NCBI RefSeq assembly: GCF_006539885.1
Contig: NZ_BJNW01000026.1
Coordinates: 1 to 33,924 of the forward strand
Length of the DNA stretch: 33,924 bases
Source: Kocuria varians
Lineage (GTDB): Bacteria; Actinomycetota; Actinomycetes; Actinomycetales; Micrococcaceae
Reading direction: 5' to 3'
Shown here one piece after another: positions 25,883 through 33,924 of this stretch. A program made the position numbers and the translations under genes. The notes under the pieces were generated by a model, which was given only the letters and a program-made list of their open reading frames with translations, did not search any database and was not told the origin of the DNA. Each line of letters begins with the position of its first letter. Within the stretch, counting starts at the first letter, position 1.

Positions 25883-26629
25883 ATGCACGACGCCCCTCAC
25901 GAAACCCCCGGCCTGACCAGACGATCCCTTGCCAGGGGAACGGCATGGTCCATTCCGGCCATCGCACTGTCCACCGCCGCCCCGGCACTCGCGGCCTCAC
26001 CGGCGTGTGAGCCGTCCCTCGCCTTCAGCGGCGGTCTCTACTACAACTTCGGGGAGATCTACTCTCGCGGGACGACCAACAGGACAGATCAGATGTTGAC
26101 CGTGGGCGGTCAGGCGTCCGTGAACAACCTTCCCGAGGGCGTGACGGTCACCGCCATCACCTCCAACTTCTGGCTGGAGAACAGGCAGGGGCAGCAGAGC
26201 AGCGGTCCGGGCGCCTTCTGGATGGGCAACCAGACGGCCAGCACCAGCGGCAGCTGCACGGGCGGCACGTGCAGCGCGTCGTGGTCCCCCACCTCCGGCA
26301 GCGGGTTCAGTTCCACGGTGACCAACACGGCCAACAACTTGGCGAAGACCTATCCCGACGGCAGCTCGATCACCTCGTGGGACATCAACATGGCCTGGTC
26401 CTCCTCGAGGGACCGGGTGGGTTCCTACACCGCCCAGAGCAGCGGCTGCCGGTCCTTCACCACCGGCCCTTCCGGGCGCTTCGCCGTCACGTACAGCGGC
26501 GTGATAGCCCTCAACAACAGTGATGTGGCGGCGGGCCGAAAGAGCATCAGGTCGTACACCACCGTCACTGCGACACTCAGCAGTGGCCAGATCCTCACAC
26601 GGGTCTATCCGCTGGTCTACACGGGCTAG
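25883..26629 (+). CDS. secreted protein with Tat-type signal peptide, function unknown
   Basis: The 248-residue product begins with LTRRSLARGTAWSIPAIALS and an APALAAS cleavage region (about residue 37-39), a twin-arginine type signal common to small Micrococcales surface proteins. The mature part is Ser/Thr/Gly/Asn-rich with strongly alternating beta-like segments (VTVTAITSNFWLENR, FAVTYSGVIALNN, YTTVTATLSSGQILTRVYPLVYTG) and four cysteines (one near the mature N-terminus, a close pair CTGGTC, one in SGCRSF). I recognise no domain. The ATG has no clear ribosome site. Its TAG stop overlaps the stop of the convergent MFS gene in a shared CTAG. Confidence 0.8.
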   Translation: MHDAPHETPGLTRRSLARGTAWSIPAIALSTAAPALAASPACEPSLAFSGGLYYNFGEIYSRGTTNRTDQMLTVGGQASVNNLPEGVTVTAITSNFWLENRQGQQSSGPGAFWMGNQTASTSGSCTGGTCSASWSPTSGSGFSSTVTNTANNLAKTYPDGSSITSWDINMAWSSSRDRVGSYTAQSSGCRSFTTGPSGRFAVTYSGVIALNNSDVAAGRKSIRSYTTVTATLSSGQILTRVYPLVYTG

Positions 26630-27929
26630 CCCCGTTCTCCCAGCGTGCGCTGCCGCCCGGCGAGCGCCACGAAGACCCCCTGGGCCACCGCGACCCCGGC
26701 GAGCAGCACGAGGGGAAGGGTCCAGGACCCCATGGCGTCCTTCACGAGCCCGATCACCACCGGCCCGAGTGCGGCGAGCACGTAGCCCAGGCTCTGGGCC
26801 ATGGAGGAGAGCGCGGCGGCCTGGTGGTAGTCGGTCGAGCGCAGTCCGAACAGCGCCATGGCCACCACGATCGCCCCGCCCGTGCAGAAGCCCACGCACA
26901 GGGCCCACAGGAAGGACAGGCCCGGGAAGAGCAGCAGCCCGAGCACCCCGATCAGACCCACGGCGGCGAGCAGCACCCCCCAGTCCGGACTGCGCGCGCA
27001 GCCGCGGGATCATGAACGCGGAGAAGAGGGTGCCCACGAGCCCGCACGCCTGGAAGGCGAAGTGGTACCAGCCGGCCTGCACCGCGCTCGCCCCGTTGGC
27101 GATCTGGATGGCGGGCAGCCAGGTGACCATCGTGTAGTAGACGGTGGACTGCAGGCCCATGAACAGGCTCACCTGCCAGGCGAGTGCGGCGCGCAGCGGC
27201 AGCCGGGTGCGCTCGCGCCGGACGGGGGCCACGGGCAGGCCCACTGGGCGCGGCAGCGCCTTCCCCGCCCCCGGAAGAGGGTGCGGAGGGCTCCGTGCCC
27301 AGCGGCGGCGTCGGCACCCGGGGGCCCTCCACCCGCCCCAGGATCCACGGCAGGAAGACCGCCAGGCCGATGACCGCGAGCCCCGCCCACATGCCGAGCG
27401 CGAGCCGCCACCCGGAGGGGACCACGTCCGCGACCGGCACCACCAGACCGGACGCGAGCGCCGCGGTCAGGGCGGTGACCGACTGGTAGACCCCGGTCAT
27501 GGGACCGATCCGCTGCGGCCAGTCGCGCTTGATGACGGACGGGATGAGCACGTTGAGCACGGCGATCGCCGCCCCGAGCAGCAGGGTCCCCACCCAGATG
27601 AGACCGGGCCCGGGAACCGAGCGCACCACGATGCCCACCGCGAGCACGGCGAGCGCGCAGCCCAGAGTTCGTTCGAGCCCCAAGGCCTCCGCGATGCGCG
27701 GGGCGAACGGCGAGACCACGGCGAACGCGACGAGCGGCAGGCTCACGAGCAGCGAAGCCTGGAACGCGCTGAGGCCCACCTGGTGCTCGATCTGCGGCAG
27801 CACCGGCCCCACCGCGGTGATCCCGGCGCGCAGGTTGGCCCCGAGCAGCAGGACTCCGACCAGCAGCAGACCCGCGCGAGGCCCCCTCCCGAGGGTTGCG
27901 GGGACGGTGCTGGGGCGTGCAGCGGGCAC
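26626..27929 (-). pseudogene. CynX/NimT-like MFS transporter with two frameshifts
   Basis: Read with two repairs this is a 433-residue, 12-helix MFS transporter of the CynX/NimT type: the N-terminal half contains LLLGANLRAGITAVGPVLPQI, the hallmark opening, and the second half has SLFMGLQSTVYYTMVTWLPAI and GLRSTDYHQAAALSSMAQSLGY. The first six helices lie in one frame (27929 to about 27270), the next part in a second (to about 26981) and the end in a third (to 26626). Both changes equal one extra base in a G tract as read on the coding strand: near 27263-27272 (G5/G4 runs in the central loop) and at 26976-26981 (G6). Two indels in homopolymers point to sequencing error at least as strongly as to a dead gene. 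Start is GTG with AAGGTGG upstream. Confidence 0.85.
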
Positions 27930-27961
27930 GGTGGAACCACCTTACGAGGACGTCCTGCCAC

Positions 27962-27974
27962 CATAATGGAACGC
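27962..27974 (+). promoter_or_regulatory. candidate leaderless -10
   Basis: CATAAT (27962-27967, five of six matches to TATAAT) is followed by seven bases and the ATG at 27975. An earlier in-frame ATG at 27966 overlaps the hexamer itself, so it would not be on a transcript made from this promoter. Confidence 0.45.
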
Positions 27975-28739
27975 ATGGACTCCCTCGACACCTGGCCCAC
28001 GCCCGTGACCTTCGACGACCGCGGCTTCGACCGCGACGTCCTGCGTCAGCTGGGCCGCAAGCCCTCCCGGGACGACGACGCTGCAACGCCGGCCACGTCC
28101 GACGCCCCCGGCTCCGAGGGCTCAGCGGGAGGCTCGAGCGTGGTAGAGGAAGAGGCGGACCAGGCCCCTCGGGACCGGGAGGACGAGGCTCGGACCCCCG
28201 AGGCCGGAACGGGGCGGCCGAGCCTCCGGGAGAAGCTCACGGCCTCCCTGCTGCTCGTGATCCCCGTGGTCTCCACGCTCGTCATCGCGCTCAGTGGCGT
28301 GCGCTTCGCGGACTCCCGCAACGGCTGGTGGCTGGGTGTCATCGCGGTGGTGCTGGTGCTGGCCGCACTCTCGTGGGTCTCCGTGCTGCGGCGCACCTTC
28401 GCGAAGGCCCAGCGCCACCTGGCGGCACGCCTGCCGGGCGTGGTCGGCCACGGGGTGGGGATCGCCCGGGAGCTGGAAGTGGAGTCGCCGTTCGACGAGG
28501 ACGGTGTCTCGGACACCGTCACCGCCCACCTCACCGTGCGGGTCAACCCCACGCAGGGCCCCGCGTTCACGGGCACGGTGGACGCCGTCTACACGCTCGC
28601 GGACGCGGAGAAGCTCACCGTGGGGTCGCACGGACCGGTGCGCTACCTGCGCTCGGACCCGGAGCACACCGTGGGGATCGAGACTCGGCTGGACGAGCAG
28701 AAGGTGCAGCAGATCTACCGCGCGGCGGCGATGAACTGA
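27975..28739 (+). CDS. two-helix membrane protein of unknown function
   Basis: The 254-residue product has an acidic, probably unstructured N-terminal third (RDDDAATPATSDAPGSEGS, VVEEEADQAPRDREDEARTP), two adjacent membrane helices (about 92-112 and 118-140, TASLLLVIPVVSTLVIALSG and WWLGVIAVVLVLAALSWVSV) and a C-terminal cytoplasmic or outer domain of about 110 residues with beta-rich segments (DTVTAHLTVRVNP, FTGTVDAVYTLADAEKLTVG, VRYLRSDPEHTVGIETRLDE). I do not recognise the family. The start is placed at 27975 because of the -10 just upstream; 27966 would add three residues. It converges on the next small gene 19 bases away. Confidence 0.7.
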   Translation: MDSLDTWPTPVTFDDRGFDRDVLRQLGRKPSRDDDAATPATSDAPGSEGSAGGSSVVEEEADQAPRDREDEARTPEAGTGRPSLREKLTASLLLVIPVVSTLVIALSGVRFADSRNGWWLGVIAVVLVLAALSWVSVLRRTFAKAQRHLAARLPGVVGHGVGIARELEVESPFDEDGVSDTVTAHLTVRVNPTQGPAFTGTVDAVYTLADAEKLTVGSHGPVRYLRSDPEHTVGIETRLDEQKVQQIYRAAAMN

Positions 28740-28758
28740 GCCGGGGTCGGCGGGCTCG

Positions 28759-29088
28759 TCAGCGGGCGGAGGAGTCGCGGGCGGTGCCCACGCGGTCCTC
28801 GGCACCCCGCAGGGAGGAGGAGCTGGGACGCGCGGCGGGAACGGCGTCGTGCTGCTCGGTGTCCGCCTCCGGCTCCGGGACCACGCTGGTGCCCGTGCCG
28901 CGGGCACGGGAGGGGCCCTCGTTGATCTGCGTGATGCTCACCGCCATCACGTTCAGCGCGATGCCCAGGATCGTGACGATCCAGGCGAGGACGCTCACGG
29001 AGGCCACGGCCAGGAGCAGACCGATCACGATGAGCGCCAGGGACGTGAGGTAAGCGGGGGTCTTGGCACGCCGGAAGTTGAACTTCAT
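28759..29088 (-). CDS. small two-helix membrane protein of unknown function
   Basis: The 109-residue product has a basic start (MKFNFRRAKTPAYL), two close hydrophobic helices (about 14-34 and 36-55, LALIVIGLLLAVASVSVLAW, IVTILGIALNVMAVSI) and a hydrophilic Glu/Ser/Arg-rich tail. ATG 29088 is chosen since a basic residue cluster then directly precedes the first helix; no standard ribosome site is seen, but TGAAAT lies seven bases before, a possible leaderless -10. Family unknown. Confidence 0.65.
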   Translation of the reverse strand: MKFNFRRAKTPAYLTSLALIVIGLLLAVASVSVLAWIVTILGIALNVMAVSITQINEGPSRARGTGTSVVPEPEADTEQHDAVPAARPSSSSLRGAEDRVGTARDSSAR

Positions 29089-29235
29089 GTCCCCTATTTC
29101 ATCATGCTTCGCACGCAGCCCCGCCCGGGAACAGGCTCCGGCCAGGGACTTCACCGAGAGCGTGACGGGTTGTCAGGCCCCCCGGGTCCGCAGTTGACTG
29201 ATGGGCAGTAGTTGTCACAGAAAGGATCCGCCAGG

Positions 29236-30066
29236 ATGTCCAAGAACCAGACGCTCCGCCTCAACGACGGCCACTCCATCCCGCAGCTCGGCTTCGGGGT
29301 GTGGCAGGTCGAGGAGGACACCGCCGAGGACGTGGTGGGCAAGGCCCTGCAGGTGGGCTACCGCCACATCGACACCGCCAAGGTCTACGGCAACGAGGAG
29401 GGCGTGGGCCGCGCGATCGCCAAGAGCGGCATCCCGCGCGAGGAGATCTTCGTGACCACCAAGCTGTGGAACGAGGACCAGGGCCACGACTCCGCCCTGG
29501 AGGCCATCGACAAGTCCCTCGAGCGCCTCGGCCTGGACTACGTGGACCTCTACCTCATCCACTGGTCCCAGCCGGAGAAGGGGAAGTACCGCGAGACCTG
29601 GGAGGCGTTCCAGAAGATCCGGGAGTCCGGCAAGGCCCGCTCCATCGGCGTCTCCAACTTCACGGAGAAGGCGCTGCAGGACGTCGTGGCCACCGGCGTG
29701 GTCCCCGCCGTGCACCAGATCGAGCTGCACCCCTCCTTCAACCAGCAGCACATGCGCGAGATCGATGCGTCCCACGGCATCGTGACCGAGGCCTGGTCCC
29801 CGCTGGGCCAGGGCAAGGAGGAGCTGCAGGACGAGACGATCGCGGAGATCGCGCGGGCACACGGCGTCAGCCCCGCGCAGGTGATCATCGCGTGGCACCT
29901 GGCCATCGGCAACGTGGTCTTCCCCAAGTCCGTGACCCCGGAGCGCATCCAGGAGAACTGGGACGCCCAGGACCTCACCCTCAGCCCGGAGGAGATCGAG
30001 CGGATCAACGGCCTCAGCCGGGACGACGGCCGGATCGGCCCGGACCCCGCGGACTTCAACGACTGA
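29236..30066 (+). CDS. aldo/keto reductase
   Basis: A 276-residue cytoplasmic NADPH-dependent oxidoreductase of the 2,5-diketo-D-gluconate reductase type. The catalytic tetrad is Asp46, Tyr51 (RHIDTAKVYGNE), Lys76 (TTKLWN) and His109 (LIHWSQP). SIGVSNFTEKALQ and VFPKSVTPERIQEN (cofactor phosphate site) complete the family signatures. AAAGGA is nine bases before the ATG at 29236; an in-frame TTG at 29212 is not favoured. Physiological substrate is unknown. A perfect hairpin follows the stop. Confidence 0.92.
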   Translation: MSKNQTLRLNDGHSIPQLGFGVWQVEEDTAEDVVGKALQVGYRHIDTAKVYGNEEGVGRAIAKSGIPREEIFVTTKLWNEDQGHDSALEAIDKSLERLGLDYVDLYLIHWSQPEKGKYRETWEAFQKIRESGKARSIGVSNFTEKALQDVVATGVVPAVHQIELHPSFNQQHMREIDASHGIVTEAWSPLGQGKEELQDETIAEIARAHGVSPAQVIIAWHLAIGNVVFPKSVTPERIQENWDAQDLTLSPEEIERINGLSRDDGRIGPDPADFND

Positions 30067-30097
30067 TCGGAGCCCCTCCCGGGCCACACCGGAACCG

Positions 30098-30137
30098 TCA
30101 CGGGGCGTGACGCGGCCACCCGCGTCACGCCCCGTGA
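30098..30137 (+). terminator. 17-bp perfect hairpin after the aldo/keto reductase
   Basis: Arms at 30098-30114 and 30121-30137 (TCACGGGGCGTGACGCG and its complement) pair without mismatch around a GCCACC loop, 32 bases after the reductase stop. No T run follows, so it may be a U-less terminator. Its presence argues that the next gene starts downstream of it. Confidence 0.7.
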
Positions 30138-31735
30138 CATGTCTCACGTGCCGACCCCGCAACCGCCTCCGGGGGCGGGTCGCGGTCCGCGGCACTGCGT
30201 GCACGGGTGCATCATGGACTGTTACGAGTCAGAACAGCCCGGACGGCAGCCACGCACACGCCGCGGCCGCCACACCCCCAGCACCCGTCGATCCGCGCAA
30301 CCCCGCGGGACGCAAGACCTTCTTCGGCCAGCCCGGCATGCTGGCGAACCTGTTCTCCGTGGAGATGTGGGAGCGCTTCTCCTTCTACGGCATGCAGGCC
30401 CTGGTCCTGTACTACATGTACCGCTCGGCGGTGGAGGGCGGCCTGGAAATCGACGAGGGCGTCGCCGCCGGCATCGTGGGCGCCTACGGTGGCACCGTCT
30501 ACCTGTGCTCCATCCTGGGCGGGTGGATCGCTGACCGGCTGCTCGGCCCCGAGCGCACCATGCTCGCCTCGGCCGTGCTCATCATGTTCGGCCACGTGGC
30601 CCTGGCCTTCGTTCCCGGCGTGCCGGGCCTGACCATCGGTCTGCTGAGCATCGCGGTGGGCTCCGGTGGCCTGAAGACCACGTGCGTGAACCTCGTGGGG
30701 ACGCTCTACGAGCGCGACGACCCCCGCCGGGACGCCGGCTTCTCCCTCTACTACATGGGCGTCAACATCGGCGCTCTCTTCGGTCCCCTGCTCACCAGTT
30801 TCGCGTGGGGCACCTGGGGCTTCCACGCCGGCTTCGGCATCGCCGCGGTCTTCATGGCCCTCGGCCTGGTCCAGTACGTCCTCACCCGCAAAGGTCTGCC
30901 CGCCACCGTCCACACCGTGGCCAACCCGCTCCCCCGTTCCCAGTACGGGCGGTGGATCGGCATCGCCCTGGCCTTCGTGGTCGTGGTCCTGGTGCTGCTG
31001 TTCACCGGCGTCCTCAACCCGGGCAACCTCTCCGACGCCGTGATCCTGGTGGTCGTGGTCTCCGCGGTGCTGCTCTTCACCACCATGCTGCGGGACAAGG
31101 ACCTCTCCGCGGACGAGCACTCCCGCGTGATCGCCTTCATCCCGCTGTTCATTGCCACGGCGGCATTCTTCTCGCTCTTCCAGCAGCAGTTCACGGTGCT
31201 GGCCATCTACGCGGACACGCGCCTGAACCTGAACGTGTTCGGATTCGAGATCAAGCCCTCGGCCGTCCAGTCCATCAACCCCGTGTTCATCATCTTGTTG
31301 AGCATGGGCTTCGCCGCCGCGTGGACCAAGCTGGGCAGGCGCCAGCCCAGCACCCCGATCAAGTTCGGCATCGCCCTGCTGCTGATCGGCGTGGCGTTCC
31401 TGCTGTTCATCACGCAGGCCCAGACCGCCTCGGTGTTCATCGGCTGGATCGTCCTCGTGCTGCTCTTCGCCACCCTGGGCGAGCTCTTTCTCTCCCCCGT
31501 GGGGCTGTCCCTGGCCACCAAGCTGGCCCCGCGGAAGTTCCCGGTGCAGATGGTGGCGCTGTACAACCTCTCGGTGGCGCTCGGCACGGCGCTGTCCGGC
31601 TCGCTCGCGGAGTTCTACTCCCGTGAGAACGAGGTCGGCTACTTCGGCACCATGGGTGCGATCACCATCGTCCTGGGCATCGTGATGCTCCTCGTGGCCA
31701 AGCCCATCCTGAAGCTGATGCGCGGCATCCGCTGA
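30134..31735 (+). CDS. POT-family peptide transporter, start uncertain
   Basis: A proton-coupled di/tripeptide symporter of the POT/PTR family with about 14 helices. The ExxERF motif (EMWERFSFYGM), GGWIADRLLG, the LKTTCVNLVGTLYERDD segment and YYMGVNIGALFGPLL (PTR2 signature) are intact, and the sequence is complete to LKLMRGIR. The start is a problem: in frame, the only ordinary start codons before the conserved RKTFFGQPG are GTG 30107 and GTG 30134, both inside or touching the terminator hairpin, and the next is the ATG at 30340, inside the conserved region. A natural N-terminus SQNSPDGSHAH begins right after an ACG at 30224. Coordinates here use GTG 30134 only as a placeholder. It is followed by a strong terminator. 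Confidence 0.85.
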   Translation: MTCLTCRPRNRLRGRVAVRGTACTGASWTVTSQNSPDGSHAHAAAATPPAPVDPRNPAGRKTFFGQPGMLANLFSVEMWERFSFYGMQALVLYYMYRSAVEGGLEIDEGVAAGIVGAYGGTVYLCSILGGWIADRLLGPERTMLASAVLIMFGHVALAFVPGVPGLTIGLLSIAVGSGGLKTTCVNLVGTLYERDDPRRDAGFSLYYMGVNIGALFGPLLTSFAWGTWGFHAGFGIAAVFMALGLVQYVLTRKGLPATVHTVANPLPRSQYGRWIGIALAFVVVVLVLLFTGVLNPGNLSDAVILVVVVSAVLLFTTMLRDKDLSADEHSRVIAFIPLFIATAAFFSLFQQQFTVLAIYADTRLNLNVFGFEIKPSAVQSINPVFIILLSMGFAAAWTKLGRRQPSTPIKFGIALLLIGVAFLLFITQAQTASVFIGWIVLVLLFATLGELFLSPVGLSLATKLAPRKFPVQMVALYNLSVALGTALSGSLAEFYSRENEVGYFGTMGAITIVLGIVMLLVAKPILKLMRGIR

Positions 31736-31752
31736 CCACCCCTGCGCAGACA

Positions 31753-31793
31753 GCGCCCCGCACCGGTCCCCCGGTGCGGGGCGCGCGTCTTTT
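31753..31793 (+). terminator. rho-independent terminator
   Basis: Fourteen-base perfect arms (31753-31766 and 31771-31784) around a TCCC loop, followed by GCGTCTTTT. It ends the peptide-transporter transcript and separates it from the amino-acid permease gene. Confidence 0.9.
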
Positions 31794-31895
31794 CGCCGCA
31801 CGTCCCTTATGGTTGCCTGTACACCTGAGCCGCACGTCACACCTCCGTGTGACCTGAGACGACATCCGGAGCGGATCCCACAGGAGCCGACCCCC

Positions 31896-33407
31896 ATGAG
31901 CGACCCATCACCATCGTCGGGAGCCACCTCGGCCTCGGCATCGAAGAACCCCACCACCTCGCCGGTGGCCCCGGGCCAGGACGCCACGGACTCCGGCGGC
32001 CAGAGCCACGAGCTGAAGCGGGTTATGGGCCCGGGCCTGCTGCTGCTGTTCATCGTGGGCGACATCCTGGGCACGGGCGTGTATGCCCTCACGGGCAACA
32101 TCGCCGGTGAGATCGGCGGCGCCGCGTGGGCACCCATCCTGGTGGCTTTCGTGGTCGCCACGATCACCGCGTTCTCCTACCTGGAACTCGTGACCAAGTA
32201 CCCGGGGGCCTCCGGCGCGGCGCTCTACACGCACAAGGCCTTCGGTCTGCACTTCCTCACGTTCCTCGTGACCTTCGCGGTGCTCTGCTCCGGGCTCACC
32301 TCCGCCGCCACGGCGTCTAGCACCGTGGCGTCCAACTTCGCCAAGGGCTTCCACCTGGACGTGAGCCCGCTGGGGATCACCGTCGTGGCCGTGGCATTCA
32401 TGGCCCTGCTGGCACTGATCAACCTGCGCGGGGTCTCCGAGTCCGTGAAGCTCAACGTGGTGCTCACGGTCATCGAGCTCACCGGCCTGCTGATCGTGAT
32501 CCTCGTGGGGTTCTGGGCCGCGGCGCAGGGCAACGCGGACTTCAGCCGCACGGTGGTCTTTGAGACCTCCGACGACAAGGGCATGTTCCTGGCGCTGACC
32601 GCCGTCACGTCCCTCGCGTTCTTCTCCTTCGTGGGCTTCGAGGACTCGGTCAACATGGTCGAGGAGACCAAGGACCCCACGAAGAACTTCCCCCGGGTCA
32701 TGCTGATCGGGCTGTGCCTCACCGGCGTGATCTACGTGGTCGTCTCCGTGTTCACCGTGGCGATCGTGCCCATCGGCGAGCTCGGCCAGTCCACCACCCC
32801 GCTGCTGGACGTGGTGAAGATCGGTGCCCCGGGCCTGCCCATCGACACGATCTACCCGTTCCTCACGATCTTCGCCGTGGCCAACACCGCACTGATCAAC
32901 ATGCTCATGGCCTCCCGCCTGCTCTACGGCATGGCCAAGCAGGGTGTCATCCCCGGCTTCCTGGGCAAGGTCCTCCCCGGCCGCCGCACCCCGTGGACCG
33001 CGATCCTCTTCACCACGGCCCTCGGCATGGTGCTCGTCATCCTGGTCAACAACGCCATGGGCAAGGGCACCGCGTCCGCGCTCGGCGGCACCACCGCGCT
33101 GCTGCTGCTCGCCGTGTTCACCGTGGTCAACGTGGCCGCGATCATCCTGCGCCGCGACCGCTCGCAGGAGGGGCACAAGTACTTCCACGCACCCCGCCTG
33201 CTGCCGTACCTGGGAGCCGTGACGTGCGCGTTCCTCCTGGGCCCGTGGGCGCAGGACACCATCGAGTACCAGATCGCGCTCGTGCTGATCGCCCTGGGCG
33301 TGGTGCTGTGGTTGCTGAACTTCCTCTATGCGCGGCTCTTCACCGGCCGCCGCACGCGCTTCCAGCACCCGGAGGACATCGCCCACCTGGAGGACATCGA
33401 CCAGTGA
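31896..33407 (+). CDS. APC-family amino-acid permease
   Basis: A 503-residue, 12-helix transporter of the amino acid-polyamine-organocation superfamily. GPGLLLLFIVGDILGTGVYAL in helix 1, YLELVTKYPGASGAALYTHKAFG around helix 3 and FFSFVGFEDSVNMVEETKDPTKNFPR in the middle are typical of the APC family. The first 40 residues are Ser/Thr/Ala-rich and hydrophilic. Substrate is not readable. CAGGAG is nine bases before the ATG. The next gene, encoding a UspA-like protein, starts 49 bases after the stop, and the two probably form an operon, an arrangement seen with many APC permeases. Confidence 0.92.
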   Translation: MSDPSPSSGATSASASKNPTTSPVAPGQDATDSGGQSHELKRVMGPGLLLLFIVGDILGTGVYALTGNIAGEIGGAAWAPILVAFVVATITAFSYLELVTKYPGASGAALYTHKAFGLHFLTFLVTFAVLCSGLTSAATASSTVASNFAKGFHLDVSPLGITVVAVAFMALLALINLRGVSESVKLNVVLTVIELTGLLIVILVGFWAAAQGNADFSRTVVFETSDDKGMFLALTAVTSLAFFSFVGFEDSVNMVEETKDPTKNFPRVMLIGLCLTGVIYVVVSVFTVAIVPIGELGQSTTPLLDVVKIGAPGLPIDTIYPFLTIFAVANTALINMLMASRLLYGMAKQGVIPGFLGKVLPGRRTPWTAILFTTALGMVLVILVNNAMGKGTASALGGTTALLLLAVFTVVNVAAIILRRDRSQEGHKYFHAPRLLPYLGAVTCAFLLGPWAQDTIEYQIALVLIALGVVLWLLNFLYARLFTGRRTRFQHPEDIAHLEDIDQ

Positions 33408-33456
33408 CCCGGCGCCACCCCCAGACCGTCCCGCCACACTCTGACCCGGAGATGCC

Positions 33457-33867
33457 ATGAAGATCGTTGTCGGATACCTTCCCACCCCCGCAGGCCGAGC
33501 GGCCCTGCGCACCGCCGTCGAGGAAGCCACCCTGCGCTCGGCAGAGCTCGTGGTGGTCCAGGCCCACCACACCAGGCGCTGGGCCCGCCACACCAACGCC
33601 CAGGAGACGGAGGCCGCCCTCAGCGAGGACCGTGCGGCTCTCGACGCCAGCGGTGTCGGGTACGAGCTCGTGCCCGTCGCGGACGACGCCGACCCCGCGG
33701 ACGTCATCCTGGGCGCCTGCGAGCGCACCCACACGCAGCTGCTCGTGATCGGCACGCGCCGGCGCACCCCGGTGGGCAAGCTGATCATGGCGCCCACCAC
33801 GCAGCGGCTGCTGCTGGAGGCGGCGTGCCCGGTGCTGTGCGTCAAGGCGAGCTACGGCACCGACTGA
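33457..33867 (+). CDS. UspA-like universal stress protein with degenerate nucleotide motif
   Basis: The 136-residue protein has the single Usp fold: MKIVVGYLPTPAGRAALRTAVEEA at the start, a central VGYELVPVADDADPADVILGACERT and LLVIGTRRRTPVGKLIMAPTTQRLLLEAACPVLCVK at the end. In ATP-binding members the last region carries G-2X-G-9X-G-S/T; here Gly99 is kept but the second and third glycines are Arg102 and Ala112, and Pro113 stands in place of Ser/Thr, so ATP binding is doubtful. GGAG is about six bases before the ATG. It follows the amino-acid permease gene and may modulate that transporter. Confidence 0.9.
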   Translation: MKIVVGYLPTPAGRAALRTAVEEATLRSAELVVVQAHHTRRWARHTNAQETEAALSEDRAALDASGVGYELVPVADDADPADVILGACERTHTQLLVIGTRRRTPVGKLIMAPTTQRLLLEAACPVLCVKASYGTD

Positions 33868-33896
33868 CCCACGAGATGCCCCACGAACGGCGACGG

Positions 33897-33924
33897 CGGG
33901 CCGGACCTCTTGAGGTCCGGCCCG
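33897..33924 (+). terminator. hairpin at the window edge
   Basis: A 13-base perfect inverted repeat (33897-33909 and 33912-33924) with a TT centre, 29 bases after the usp stop. The window ends at the base of the stem, so a T run cannot be checked. Confidence 0.7.

Noticed and set aside
30212-33845. Two minus-strand frames of about 650 residues each
   Set aside because: Antisense to the peptide transporter, amino-acid permease and usp genes, which have clear family motifs and fitting ribosome sites or terminators.

Overview
The window is about 34 kb of very GC-rich DNA (roughly 70% G+C by eye) with densely packed genes, short or 4-base-overlapping gene junctions and GC-ending codons. Gene content and protein style (NrtR-controlled NAD genes, long DHA2 drug exporters, GH13 amylosucrase, Tat-secreted small protein) suggest a Micrococcales actinobacterium, most likely a Micrococcaceae member such as Kocuria; the genus is inference. 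No rRNA, tRNA, CRISPR, transposase or phage gene was seen.

Layout. 1-4.7 kb: a glucose-6-phosphate dehydrogenase family gene with an altered active-site motif, then a 970-residue membrane protein with a TcaA-like extracytoplasmic tail, ending at a strong terminator. 4.7-6.3 kb: an AbgT-type transporter on the minus strand broken by a 1-base frameshift. 6.4-10.9 kb: a plus-strand NAD synthesis operon, nrtR-nadA-nadC-nadS, preceded by a 27-bp palindrome that is a good candidate NrtR operator; nadB is absent from its usual place. 10.9-14.4 kb: a small membrane protein, a 2-hydroxyacid dehydrogenase, Mn/Fe superoxide dismutase, a GNAT acetyltransferase and an SRPBCC protein.

14.4-17.2 kb: a 654-residue amylosucrase whose two flanking non-coding stretches each carry a cluster of DnaA-box 9-mers (five exact copies of TTATCCACA/TTGTCCACA in total and many one-mismatch copies) although no dnaA, dnaN or other origin gene is in the window. 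This is the most unusual signal here. 17.2-20.8 kb: a four-gene OpuC-type compatible-solute ABC importer, all four genes linked by 4-base overlaps. 20.8-23.4 kb: an ABC exporter with a translationally coupled DUF421 membrane protein. 23.5-25.6 kb: a marR-DHA2 efflux operon with a well-formed leaderless promoter and an operator-like palindrome in its spacer.

25.9-34 kb: a Tat-type secreted protein of unknown function, a CynX/NimT-like MFS transporter with two 1-base insertions in G tracts, two small membrane proteins, an aldo/keto reductase, a POT peptide transporter whose start codon cannot be assigned, an APC amino-acid permease and a UspA-like protein with a degenerate nucleotide motif.

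Together the set is dominated by transport, osmotic and oxidative stress defence, and redox-cofactor supply (NADPH from the pentose pathway, NAD de novo synthesis). A recurring feature is the leaderless arrangement: a TANNNT-like -10 hexamer followed 6-7 bases later by the start codon, seen at five genes.
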